NCBI GenBank assembly: GCA_031286585.1
Contig: JAITUC010000040.1
Location: 62,001 to 126,000, forward strand
Source: Delftia acidovorans
Lineage (GTDB): Bacteria > Pseudomonadota > Gammaproteobacteria > Burkholderiales > Burkholderiaceae_C
Direction of reading: 5' to 3'
DNA length: 64,000 bases
Under the pieces are notes generated by a model. That model ran no database searches and was not told the origin of the DNA. It saw nothing but the letters and a program-made list of their open reading frames with translations. Below, in pieces: positions 7,833 to 15,526 of the stretch. The position numbers were made by a program, and so were the translations under genes. Position 1 is the stretch's first letter; every line of letters starts with the position of its first letter.

Positions 7833-8762
7833 ATGGATATCAAGAACCTGGACCTCAACCTGCTGCGCGTCTTTGACGCCGTGTACCGCCACTGCAGCGT
7901 CAGCCGCGCGGCCGAGGAGCTGGGCATGTCCCAGCCCGCCGCCAGCCAGGCCGTGACGCGGCTGCGCCTGCTGCTGGGCAATCCGCTGTTCGAGCGCGTG
8001 CATGCGGGCGTGCGGCCCACGCCGCGTGCCGAGCGCCTGGCGCTGGCCGTGCGCCAGGCGCTGGAGGTGCTGGAAGTGGCCATGTCCGAGGCCCAGAGCT
8101 TCGAGCCGCTGCAGGCGCGCCAGCGCTTTCGCATTCACCTGAGCGATATCGGCGAGGCGCGCTTTCTGCCGCCGCTGATGCAGGCCCTGCACCAGCGCGC
8201 GCCCCATGTGCAGCTGGAGACCCTGCCCATGCCGCTGGACGGCATTGCCGATGCGCTGGACCGGGGTGCACTCGACATCGCCATCGGCTTTCTGCCGGGC
8301 GGCACGCGGACCCGGCAGACCGTGCTGCTGTCCGACCATTACGGCGTGCTGCTGCGCAGCGGCCACCCCGCGCTGGCGCAGGTGCCCGAAGGCGCGCCGC
8401 TGGCGCTGGCCACGCTGCGCCAGCTGGATTTCGCGGCCGTGCGCTCGCATTCGGAGACGCTGCGCATTCTGCAGGCGCTGCGGCTCGATGAGCGCATCCG
8501 CCTGTCGGCCGCACATTTCATGGCCGTGCCCTCCATCGTGGGCAAGACCGACCTGGCGGTGATCATGCCGGCCGAGATCGCGGCCGGCTTCGTCGAGCGC
8601 GGCGGCTATGCGGTGCGCGATGCCGCTCTGCCCGATCACCGCTTCGACGTGTCACTGCACTGGAGCTGGCGCTTCGAGCAGGAACCGGCCAAGCGCTGGC
8701 TGCGCGAACTGGTCTGCGAGCTGTTCCAGCAGCCCCGCCACCGGCAGGCCGCCGCGCCCTGA
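7833..8762 (+). CDS. LysR-family transcriptional regulator
   Basis: A 309-residue LysR regulator. The N-terminal winged helix-turn-helix is clear (LLRVFDAVYRHCSVSRAAEELGMSQPAASQAVTRLR, given here as the span about residues 10-45). A linker helix and the periplasmic-binding-protein-like effector domain (about residues 90-300) follow. It is transcribed away from the mdlC-like operon, so that operon is its probable target and an aromatic 2-keto or 2-hydroxy acid its probable co-inducer. The N-terminus DLNLLRVFDAVYRHCSVSRAA resembles the NodD/LinR-type subgroup, many of which control aromatic catabolism. Confidence 0.88.
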   Translation: MDIKNLDLNLLRVFDAVYRHCSVSRAAEELGMSQPAASQAVTRLRLLLGNPLFERVHAGVRPTPRAERLALAVRQALEVLEVAMSEAQSFEPLQARQRFRIHLSDIGEARFLPPLMQALHQRAPHVQLETLPMPLDGIADALDRGALDIAIGFLPGGTRTRQTVLLSDHYGVLLRSGHPALAQVPEGAPLALATLRQLDFAAVRSHSETLRILQALRLDERIRLSAAHFMAVPSIVGKTDLAVIMPAEIAAGFVERGGYAVRDAALPDHRFDVSLHWSWRFEQEPAKRWLRELVCELFQQPRHRQAAAP

Positions 8763-8941
8763 AGGGCCGGCCGTCACGGCCCTGACTTGCGGGCTGCCAA
8801 CACTGGGGAGCCGGCCCTGCCGACTCAGTTTCGTCTAAGAAACCGGCGCCAGACTGGTGCCTGCGCCGACAAAGGCCGCCGTCCGGTCCCATCGAAGATG
8901 GGCACCGGCCTGTTTCATCCACCCTCCAGGAAAGACTCACC

Positions 8942-9724
8942 ATGCAACTCAAGGACAAGGTCGCCTTCATCACCGGCTCGGCCAGCGGCATCGGCAAGGA
9001 GATCGCCATGCTGTTCGCCAGCGAGGGCGCGCGCATCGTCATTGCCGACCTCAACAAGGAGGCAGCCGACGCCACGGCGGCCGAACTGCGCGCCACGGGG
9101 GCGCAGGCCATGGGTGTGGCCGTGGACGTGACGGATGAGGCGCAGGTCAACGCCTCGGTCGAGGAGGCCGCCCGGGCCTTCGGCGGCATCGACATCCTGG
9201 TCAGCAATGCCGGGATACAGATCGTGCACCCGGTGGAGGAATTCAGCTTTGCCGACTGGAAGAAGATGCTGGCCATCCACCTGGACGGCGCCTTCCTCAC
9301 CACGCGCGCCTGCCTCAGGCACATGTATGCGCAGGGCCGCGGCGGCAGCGTGATCTACATGGGATCGGTGCACTCCAAGGAGGCCTCGATGCTCAAGGCG
9401 CCCTATGTCACGGCCAAGCACGGCCTGATCGGGCTGGCCAAGACCGTGGCCAAGGAAGGCGCCAGGCACGGCGTGCGCGCCAATGTGATCTGCCCGGGCT
9501 TCGTGCGCACGCCGCTGGTGGACAAGCAGATTCCCGAGCAGGCCCGCACGCTGGGCATCAGCGAGGACGAGGTCATCAAGAACGTGATGCTCAAGGAAAC
9601 CGTGGACGGCGAGTTCACCACCACCGAGGACGTGGCGCGCGTGGCCCTGCTGTTCGCGGGCTTCCCCAGCAATGCGCTGACCGGCCAGTCGCTGGTGGTC
9701 AGCCACGGCTGGTTCATGCAGTAA
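8942..9724 (+). CDS. bdhA: 3-hydroxybutyrate dehydrogenase (SDR family)
   Basis: Oxidises (R)-3-hydroxybutyrate to acetoacetate with NAD+, in polyhydroxybutyrate and ketone-body turnover. At 260 residues it has the family's usual length. The SDR glycine motif is TGSASGIG (residues 11-18), the NAG motif is SNAGIQ, and the catalytic Ser-Tyr-Lys set is in MGSVHSKEAS and APYVTAKHG. The block CPGFVRTPLVDKQIPEQA is characteristic of hydroxybutyrate dehydrogenases and separates it from generic SDRs. AGGAAAG lies just upstream of the ATG. It stands alone on the plus strand between the LysR gene and a convergent Bug gene. Confidence 0.9.
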   Translation: MQLKDKVAFITGSASGIGKEIAMLFASEGARIVIADLNKEAADATAAELRATGAQAMGVAVDVTDEAQVNASVEEAARAFGGIDILVSNAGIQIVHPVEEFSFADWKKMLAIHLDGAFLTTRACLRHMYAQGRGGSVIYMGSVHSKEASMLKAPYVTAKHGLIGLAKTVAKEGARHGVRANVICPGFVRTPLVDKQIPEQARTLGISEDEVIKNVMLKETVDGEFTTTEDVARVALLFAGFPSNALTGQSLVVSHGWFMQ

Positions 9725-9750
9725 GTCGCCAGTCGGCCCTTCTCTGGCCC

Positions 9751-10752
9751 TCAATCGGCCTTCAGGCCCAGCGCACGCGTCACGGCCGCATAGCGGTCGA
9801 TGTCGGCCGCGATCAGCGCCTGGAATTGGCCCGGTGTCTGCCGCGCCAGGGTGTAGCCCTGGTCGCGTAAGCCAGCGCTGACGGCGGGATCGGCCAGCGC
9901 CTGCTCCAGCGTGTCATGCAATGCCTGCACCGTGGCCCGGGGCGTGGCGGCAGGTGCCAACAGGCCGTGCCACTGCTCCACCGCAAAGCCCGGCAGGCCG
10001 CGCTCGGCCACCGTGGGAACGCCGGCCAGCTGCGGCAGTCGCTGCGGCGCCGTGACGGCCAGGGCGCGCACGCGGCCTGCGGCGATCATGGCCGCAGCAC
10101 TGCTGGCCGTGACCATGCCCGCCGCCACCTGCCCTGCCGCCACGGCCGTGATGGCCGGGCCGCAGCCCTTGTAGGGCACATGCTGGACAAAGCGCTTCGC
10201 CTCCCGGGCCAGCATCTCGCCGGCCAGGTGCTGTGGTGTGCCGTTGCCGCAGGAGGCGAACAGCAGCGGCCGGTCCTGGCGCGCCTGGGCCAGCGCATCC
10301 TCCAGCGTCTGCAGCGCGCTGTCGGCAGGCACGACCAGCACCGAGGCGATGTAGCCCGCGTTGAACACCGCCGTGAAGTCCTTGCGCGGATCGAAGTCCA
10401 GGCGTTCGTAGACACCGGGGTTGATGGCGAACGAGCTGTTGGCCATCAACAAGGTGCTGCCGTCCGCTGCGGCCTGGGCCACGGCATGGGCGCCGATGTT
10501 GCCGCTGGCGCCGGGCCGGTTCTCCACCACAACGGGCTGGCCCAGGCGCTGCTGCAGCTGCTCGCCCAGGCGCCGCGCCAGCAGGTCCGTGCCGCCGCCC
10601 GGCGGGAAGGTCACGACGATGGTGAGGGGCCGCTCGAAGCGCGTGCCGGCCTTGCCCGGCGCCGCCAGCCACAGCCCCGATGCGCCGGCCAGCAGCGCGC
10701 AGGCCGCCAGCGTCCAGAGTCCCCGCCCGCGCAAAGAAAATGCCATGGCCAC
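9751..10752 (-). CDS. Bug-family (TctC-like) solute receptor
   Basis: The third Bug receptor in the window, 333 residues. It has a signal peptide or membrane anchor (LWTLAACALLAGASGLWLAA), the ligand motif RPLTIVVTFPPGGGTDLLAR, VVVENRPGASGNIG and PYKGCGPAITAVAAGQ. Its ATG is 4 bases after the nadC stop, so it is co-transcribed with nadC. A carboxylate receptor behind nadC suggests, as inference only, a pyridine carboxylate such as quinolinate or nicotinate, or chance insertion. It has no TctAB partners here. Confidence 0.85.
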   Translation of the reverse strand: MAMAFSLRGRGLWTLAACALLAGASGLWLAAPGKAGTRFERPLTIVVTFPPGGGTDLLARRLGEQLQQRLGQPVVVENRPGASGNIGAHAVAQAAADGSTLLMANSSFAINPGVYERLDFDPRKDFTAVFNAGYIASVLVVPADSALQTLEDALAQARQDRPLLFASCGNGTPQHLAGEMLAREAKRFVQHVPYKGCGPAITAVAAGQVAAGMVTASSAAAMIAAGRVRALAVTAPQRLPQLAGVPTVAERGLPGFAVEQWHGLLAPAATPRATVQALHDTLEQALADPAVSAGLRDQGYTLARQTPGQFQALIAADIDRYAAVTRALGLKAD

Positions 10753-10756
10753 GTCC

Positions 10757-11638
10757 TCAGGTGTCGAGGCCGATGTCCAGCACGCGTGCGCTGTGCGTGA
10801 TCCAGCCCACGGCGATCTGGTCCACGCCGGTTTCGGCCACGGCGCGTGCCGTCTCGGGCGTGATGCGACCCGAGGCCTCGGTCACGGCGCGGCCGCGCGC
10901 CATGGAAACGGCCGTGCGCAGCGTGTCCAGGTCCATGTTGTCCAGCAGCACCACTTCCACGCCCAGCGACAGCGCCACCTCCAGCTGTTCCAGCGTGTCC
11001 ACCTCCAGCTGGATCTGCACCATGTGGCCCACGCCTGCGCGCGCCCGGGCCAGGGCCTCGGCCACACCGCCGGCCAGCGCGATGTGGTTGTCCTTGATCA
11101 GCACGGCATCGTCCAGGCCGAAGCGGTGATTGCTGCCGCCGCCCACTCGCACGGCGTATTTCTGCAGCGCACGCAGGCCCGGCATGGTCTTGCGCGTGCA
11201 GGTCACGCGTGCGCCCGTGTCGGCAATGGCGTGCGCGATCGATGCCGTGGCCGTGGCCACGCCGCTCAGGTGGCACAGGTAGTTGAGCGCCACGCGCTCG
11301 GCCGTGAGGATGGCGCGCGCGCTGCCGTGGATGCGTGCGATCTCCTGGCCGGGCGCCAGCACGCTGCCATCGCGCAGCACCGGCTCGAAACGCGACTGCG
11401 CATCCAGCGCACGGAACGCCAGCCGCGCCATGTCCAGCCCGGCCAGCACGCCCTCCTGGCGCGCCACCAGGCGCAGTTCGGCCTGCGCGTCGGCAGGAAC
11501 GATGGCATCCGTAGTCAGGTCGCCCGCACGGCCCAGGTCTTCCAGCAGGGCCGAGCGCACCAGCGGCTCCAGCATCAGGTCGGGCAGCGGCGGCACGGGC
11601 AGGCGGGCGCTGAGGGCATTGGCAGTATTAATGCTCAT
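10757..11638 (-). CDS. nadC: Nicotinate-nucleotide pyrophosphorylase (quinolinate phosphoribosyltransferase)
   Basis: Converts quinolinate and PRPP to nicotinate mononucleotide, CO2 and PPi, the third step of de novo NAD synthesis. At 293 residues it is of normal length. Recognised blocks are EDLGRAGDLTTDAIVP, NYLCHLSGVATAT, CTRKTMPGLRALQKYAV, GGGSNHRFGLDDAVLIKDNH and the barrel end EASGRITPE. No Shine-Dalgarno sequence precedes the ATG. Instead a TATACT hexamer ends 4 bases before it, which suggests a leaderless transcript. A 21-bp dyad covers this hexamer and the start codon, pointing to repression by the neighbouring NrtR-type regulator. Confidence 0.93.
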   Translation of the reverse strand: MSINTANALSARLPVPPLPDLMLEPLVRSALLEDLGRAGDLTTDAIVPADAQAELRLVARQEGVLAGLDMARLAFRALDAQSRFEPVLRDGSVLAPGQEIARIHGSARAILTAERVALNYLCHLSGVATATASIAHAIADTGARVTCTRKTMPGLRALQKYAVRVGGGSNHRFGLDDAVLIKDNHIALAGGVAEALARARAGVGHMVQIQLEVDTLEQLEVALSLGVEVVLLDNMDLDTLRTAVSMARGRAVTEASGRITPETARAVAETGVDQIAVGWITHSARVLDIGLDT

Positions 11639-11649
11639 TTTGAGTATAT
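11629..11649. promoter_or_regulatory. Candidate NrtR operator 1 over the nadC start
   Basis: A 21-base near-palindrome with 9-base halves TAATGCTCA and TGAGTATAT around TTT; the right half read in reverse is ATATACTCA. It contains the nadC start codon (11636-11638, minus strand) and the TATACT hexamer that could serve as the -10 element. Same geometry as the dyad at 11699-11719. Confidence 0.6.
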
Positions 11650-11698
11650 ATAGGTCAAAAAAATGTGGCGCGCGGCCTTGCGGGCTTGAGCGAGGAAC

Positions 11699-11719
11699 TT
11701 ATGCTAGATACGAGCATAA
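11699..11719. promoter_or_regulatory. Candidate NrtR operator 2 between nrtR and nadC
   Basis: A 21-base dyad with halves TTATGCTAG and CGAGCATAA around ATA. The perfect arms CTTATGCT and AGCATAAG span 11698-11720. The ATGCT core and 9-3-9 spacing match the dyad over the nadC start, with centres 70 bp apart. It lies between the nrtR stop and nadC. Confidence 0.6.
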
Positions 11720-11762
11720 GTGCTGTCAAGCCATTGTCACAATCGGGCAAGTGCCGTGCGGC

Positions 11763-12713
11763 TCAGGGGGAACCGTCGATGCCCTTGGCCAGGGGCAGCT
11801 TGCTGCCGGAGATGGCGCGTTCCAGCAGCACATCGCTGCGAAAGCGGAACAGCTTGGCCGGCCGGCCCGCCGAACCCACCGTGAGCTGGCCGGTCTCCTC
11901 GACCAGATCCTGTTGCTCGATCAGGCGGCGGAAGTTCTGCTTGTGCAGTCCGCGTCCGGCCAGGGCCTCCACCGTCTGCTGCAACTGCAGCAGCGTGAAC
12001 TCGGGCGGCATCAGCTCGAAGACCACGGGCCGGTACTTGATCTTGGCGCGCAGCCGCGCCATGCCCGTGGCCAGGATGCGGCGGTGATCGTGGTGCATGG
12101 CCTCGCCGGGCAGCATGGCGGCCGCGCCGTGAACGCGGTGGGCCGCCTCCTGCACCAGTCCGGCCTCGTACAGCAGTTCGTAGCGCTGCAGCACCATGTC
12201 CTCGTTCCAGGGCCCGCCGTCCAGGCCGAAGGCGATATCCGCGCGCTGGCGCCGCAGCGCACGCTGGGCGCCGCGCGCCTCGGCCATCCAGGCATGCAGG
12301 CGCGGAGCGATGTGGGAGCGCAGCAGGGCCGGCTCGCCGCCGCGCCAGTCTTCCCAGGGAAAGTAGCGGTACCAGTCCTGCCAGACGGCCTGCCCCGCGC
12401 TGCGGTCCGCGGATTCGCGCGTCAGCCCCAGGTAGCTGACCGAGATCACACGCGCCCCGCTGGCATCGGTGCGGTCGCCATCGGCAAAGGTGTAGAGCTG
12501 CTCCATGTAGCCCAGCGGGTGATGGGTCTGCTCCTCCACCCAGGCACGCAGGCCGGCCTGCAGCGAGCGGTGCCCCACCTCGAACGGCCCCGCCGGCAGC
12601 AGTTGCCCGTCCGCCGTGGTCAGCACGCGCGGCGTGCCCTGGGTCACGGCCGCCAGCACGGCAACGAGTTCGGCATGGATGGGAGAGGCTGCGGGACTGG
12701 TGGGGTGGGGCAC
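11763..12713 (-). CDS. nrtR: NrtR-type Nudix-related transcriptional regulator of NAD metabolism
   Basis: A 316-residue repressor candidate: an N-terminal Nudix-fold domain (about residues 12-150) that in this family senses ADP-ribose, and a C-terminal winged helix. The C-terminal signature is FELMPPEFTLLQLQQTVEAL followed by LHKQNFRRLIEQQ, the typical NrtR block. The Nudix box is degenerate (EVGHRSLQAGLRAWVEEQ lacks the REXXEE core), as expected for a sensor without hydrolase activity. The frame is open far upstream, but that part overlaps another gene; I choose the GTG (VPHPTSPAAS), with moderate certainty. It lies 124 bases before nadC in the same direction, with two operator-like dyads downstream of it. 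Confidence 0.78.
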   Translation of the reverse strand: MPHPTSPAASPIHAELVAVLAAVTQGTPRVLTTADGQLLPAGPFEVGHRSLQAGLRAWVEEQTHHPLGYMEQLYTFADGDRTDASGARVISVSYLGLTRESADRSAGQAVWQDWYRYFPWEDWRGGEPALLRSHIAPRLHAWMAEARGAQRALRRQRADIAFGLDGGPWNEDMVLQRYELLYEAGLVQEAAHRVHGAAAMLPGEAMHHDHRRILATGMARLRAKIKYRPVVFELMPPEFTLLQLQQTVEALAGRGLHKQNFRRLIEQQDLVEETGQLTVGSAGRPAKLFRFRSDVLLERAISGSKLPLAKGIDGSP

Positions 12714-12781
12714 GAAGGTGGGGGCGGTCGGTTGACGGGATGGGTGATTATGGTGGGTTGCAGGGGCCGGGCTGCCCGCGT

Positions 12782-13666
12782 TCAGCCCTGGCGGTCCAAG
12801 CTTGCGATGTACTGGTCCACCATGGCCTTGGCCTGTCCCAGGCTGCAGCCATGCTCGCTCTGGCAGGCCCTGATGGCCGCCATCTTCTGCAGGGGATCGG
12901 CGGCAAGGGTGCGCCAGTCGATCTTTGCGGGCTCTGGCGCAGGGCCGGGCCGCGTACCGCCCTCCCCCACAGAACGCACTTCCCAGCGCGCCAAGACGGG
13001 AAAGGAAAGGCCCACGGCGGGCAGCCGGTCCAGTTCGGCCGCCAGTTCGTCCTGTGAAATCAATGAAGCCACCTGGCGGACACGCGCCCGGGGCCCATCC
13101 CGCCAAGGCCTGATCTCCAAGGGGCGGCGGCAGAAATCCTGCAGATAGTCACCCAACTCCTGCGTCATGAAGCGCGCGGCCTGCGTGACATCGGCCCTCA
13201 ACAGTTGCAAAGCCTCCGGCTGCGAGAAGTCATCCAGGTGATCGCTCAGGTCCGCAAAGGCCTGCAGAAATCCCGCACGCACAAAGTCATCGAAGCAGGC
13301 GTGCGAAACACTGCTGGCCTCGTCATCGTGCAACACCAGCGCCACGCCAACGCCATGCGTGTCCAGCGGCGTCAGGCACCAGGCGTCGCCGGCGCCCGAC
13401 TGGGCGAATGGCAGAAAGCTCCGGCCGTTCTGTGCGCCAGGGTGAAGCCAGCCCTCGATGATTTCCCGGCTGGCTTCGGCGTCTATCCATTCGAAGTCCT
13501 GCCAACTCATGAACAAGGGCGGGTCCAGCAGGCAGCGCTGGCGCCAGGTATCCGCCCAATCCGGACCGTAGACGGTCTTTCCCGATGCCAGGAGGTCGCT
13601 CAACAGCGGCGGCAGCGCAATGCCGGCCTGGGTGGAGAGGCTGGCGTAGGTGGTCATGGGGTTCAT
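12782..13666 (-). CDS. SUKH/SMI1-KNR4-like protein
   Basis: A 294-residue soluble protein. The middle part resembles the SUKH (SMI1/KNR4) domain: WQDFEWIDAEASREIIEGWL, then LPFAQSGAGDAWCLTPLD and VALVLHDDEASSVSHACFDDF. The C-terminal 40 residues (IRACQSEHGCSLGQAKAMVDQY) recall the L7/L12 C-terminal-like helical motif seen in some proteins of this type. Bacterial SUKH proteins are often immunity proteins of polymorphic toxins, but here no toxin gene is adjacent. The ATG overlaps the stop of the CbrC-family gene as ATGA, so the two are coupled. A second in-frame ATG is three codons on. Confidence 0.6.
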   Translation of the reverse strand: MNPMTTYASLSTQAGIALPPLLSDLLASGKTVYGPDWADTWRQRCLLDPPLFMSWQDFEWIDAEASREIIEGWLHPGAQNGRSFLPFAQSGAGDAWCLTPLDTHGVGVALVLHDDEASSVSHACFDDFVRAGFLQAFADLSDHLDDFSQPEALQLLRADVTQAARFMTQELGDYLQDFCRRPLEIRPWRDGPRARVRQVASLISQDELAAELDRLPAVGLSFPVLARWEVRSVGEGGTRPGPAPEPAKIDWRTLAADPLQKMAAIRACQSEHGCSLGQAKAMVDQYIASLDRQG

Positions 13667-14205
13667 CCCACGTCCATATGCAGCCTATGCCTGCCGCAAT
13701 GCACGCACCGGAAAAGGCGGCCGGAAATCATGCCGTCCGTGGACATGCGCTCCAGCATCCACTGCGCATCGTTCCTGTAGCTGCCCTCGATGTCGGGCAG
13801 GATTTCAGCGAGGAAAGGCTCGACGGCCTGCCTGTCGGCGTGACCCAGGAAGACACAGGGTGCGTTGCAGTGCGTGAGCCACACGGGCTGCTGCCAGGCC
13901 CTGTAGCCGGGCGTGCGCTGCGCGATCTCCTGCAGCAGTTCCCTGGCGATGGCGGGTTCCGGGTCGGCCGGATCAGGCGACACGCCTTCGATATCGGTGT
14001 AACCCACACACTCGCCCGCGTATTTTTCGCAGGCCTGCCCGCTCGCAATGCACCAGGGACACAGGTAGTCCGGGTTCTGCCGGCTGTAGAAAGGTCCTTC
14101 GTACTTGAGGCTGCGGCTGTGTCCGCAGCAGGAGCACACCCCCTTTTCCTGCTCGAAGACGGTTTCGTAGGCACCGGGATGGAATCTGAAATGCGGGCGG
14201 TCCAT
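13663..14205 (-). CDS. CbrC family protein (UPF0167)
   Basis: A 180-residue Cys-rich protein with the CbrC pattern: FRFHPGAYETVF near the N-terminus, a first zinc-like pair CSCCGHS, YEGPFYSRQNPDYLCPWCIA, RTPGYRAWQQPVWLTHC and a C-terminal LFRCVHCGRHRLHMD. Four CxxC-type pairs suggest metal binding. E. coli CbrC is a CreBC-regulated gene linked to colicin E2 tolerance; its biochemistry is unknown. I start at MDRPHFRFHPG because family members begin close to that motif; an ATG 12 codons upstream is possible. It is coupled by ATGA to the SUKH-like gene. Confidence 0.8.
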   Translation of the reverse strand: MDRPHFRFHPGAYETVFEQEKGVCSCCGHSRSLKYEGPFYSRQNPDYLCPWCIASGQACEKYAGECVGYTDIEGVSPDPADPEPAIARELLQEIAQRTPGYRAWQQPVWLTHCNAPCVFLGHADRQAVEPFLAEILPDIEGSYRNDAQWMLERMSTDGMISGRLFRCVHCGRHRLHMDVG

Positions 14206-14288
14206 TTCAAGGTCTCTCTTTCCCCAATGGAAAGGCGCCATTGTCCATGGCGGCTCAGCGCGTGGAAATGAAACGTTCCTGGCAAGAA

Positions 14289-14312
14289 AAAACCGCGCAA
14301 AGCGCGGTTTTT
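14289..14312 (-). terminator. Terminator of ychF
   Basis: Perfect 10-bp arms AAAACCGCGC and GCGCGGTTTT with a 3-base loop, flanked by A and T runs on both sides. It follows the ychF stop on the minus strand and can work in both directions. It separates ychF from the CbrC/SUKH-like pair. Confidence 0.85.
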
Positions 14313-14362
14313 CCGAGAAGCGCGGGAGCTGCTCTAGCAGCCCCGCTGCAGCATGTGCCGCC

Positions 14363-15457
14363 TCAGACGTTGAACAGGAAGTTCATCACATCGCCATCCT
14401 TGACGACATATTCCTTGCCTTCGGCGCGCATCTTGCCCGCGTCCTTGGCGCCCTGCTCGCCCTTGAAGGCGATGAAGTCGTCGAAGGCGATGGTCTGGGC
14501 ACGGATGAAGCCGCGCTCGAAGTCGCCGTGGATGACGCCTGCGGCCTGGGGGGCGGTGTCGCCGACCTTGATGGTCCAGGCGCGCACTTCCTTGACGCCG
14601 GCCGTGAAGTAGGTCTGCAGGCCCAGCAGGCCGAAGCCGGCGCGGATCAGGCGGTTCAGGCCGGGCTCTTCCAGGCCCAGTTCCTGCAGGAACATGTCGC
14701 GGTCTTCGTCGCTCATCTCGGCCATTTCGGCTTCGATCTTGGCGCAGATGGCCACGACGGGAGCGCCCTGCGCCTCGGCATAGGCCTTGAGGCTGTCGAG
14801 CAGCGGGTTGTTCTCGAAGCCGTCTTCGCTGACGTTGCCCACGAACATGGCGGGCTTGGCGGTGATCAGGCAGAACTGCTTGAGCAGGGGCGCGTCCTCC
14901 TTGGAGACGGGCACCGTGCGTGCGGGCTTGCCCTGGTCCAGGGCAGCCTGGATGGGGGTCAGCAGCGCAACCAGCTTGGCGGCTTCCTTGTCGTTGCCCG
15001 ACTTGGCGGCCTTGCTGTAGCGGTTCAGCGCCTTCTCGACGGTGGCCAGGTCGGCCAGGCACAACTCGGTCTGGATGACCTCGATGTCGGCGATGGGGTC
15101 CACCTTGTTGGCGACGTGGATCACGTTCGGGTCTTCGAAGCAGCGCACCACGTTGACGATGGCGTCGGTCTCGCGGATGTGGGCCAGGAACTGGTTGCCC
15201 AGGCCTTCACCCTTGGAGGCGCCGGCCACCAGGCCCGCGATATCCACGAATTCGACGATGGCCGGAACGATGCGCTCGGGCGTGATGATGTCGGCCAGCT
15301 GCTGCAGGCGCGGATCGGGCACTTCCACCACGCCGGTGTTCGGCTCGATGGTGCAGAAGGGATAGTTCTCGGCGGCGATGCCGGCCTTCGTCAGCGCGTT
15401 GAAGAGAGTGGACTTGCCCACATTGGGCAGGCCCACGATGCCGCATTTGAGGCTCAT
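14363..15457 (-). CDS. ychF: Redox-regulated ribosome-binding ATPase YchF
   Basis: Universally conserved Obg-family P-loop protein that binds ATP in preference to GTP and associates with ribosomes; in E. coli it modulates the oxidative-stress response. At 364 residues it is full length. The Walker A is GLPNVGKSTLFNALT, switch region NYPFCTIEPNTGVVEVPD, the DIAGLV motif, NVVRCFED, and a C-terminal TGS domain ending in the typical GDVMNFLFNV. The usual NKXD specificity motif is absent, as is normal here. It is a single gene ending in a strong terminator. In many bacteria it follows pth; here it does not. Confidence 0.96.
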   Translation of the reverse strand: MSLKCGIVGLPNVGKSTLFNALTKAGIAAENYPFCTIEPNTGVVEVPDPRLQQLADIITPERIVPAIVEFVDIAGLVAGASKGEGLGNQFLAHIRETDAIVNVVRCFEDPNVIHVANKVDPIADIEVIQTELCLADLATVEKALNRYSKAAKSGNDKEAAKLVALLTPIQAALDQGKPARTVPVSKEDAPLLKQFCLITAKPAMFVGNVSEDGFENNPLLDSLKAYAEAQGAPVVAICAKIEAEMAEMSDEDRDMFLQELGLEEPGLNRLIRAGFGLLGLQTYFTAGVKEVRAWTIKVGDTAPQAAGVIHGDFERGFIRAQTIAFDDFIAFKGEQGAKDAGKMRAEGKEYVVKDGDVMNFLFNV

Positions 15458-15526
15458 GGCAGGGCTTTCTACAGGGATTCTGGGGACAAACCCCGTATTT
15501 TAGTCAACCGGGCATTTCCTGTCGTT

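Noticed and set aside
12714..13106. Longer NrtR N-terminus
   Set aside because: The extension overlaps the SUKH-like gene in another frame and is Arg/Pro/Gly-rich.
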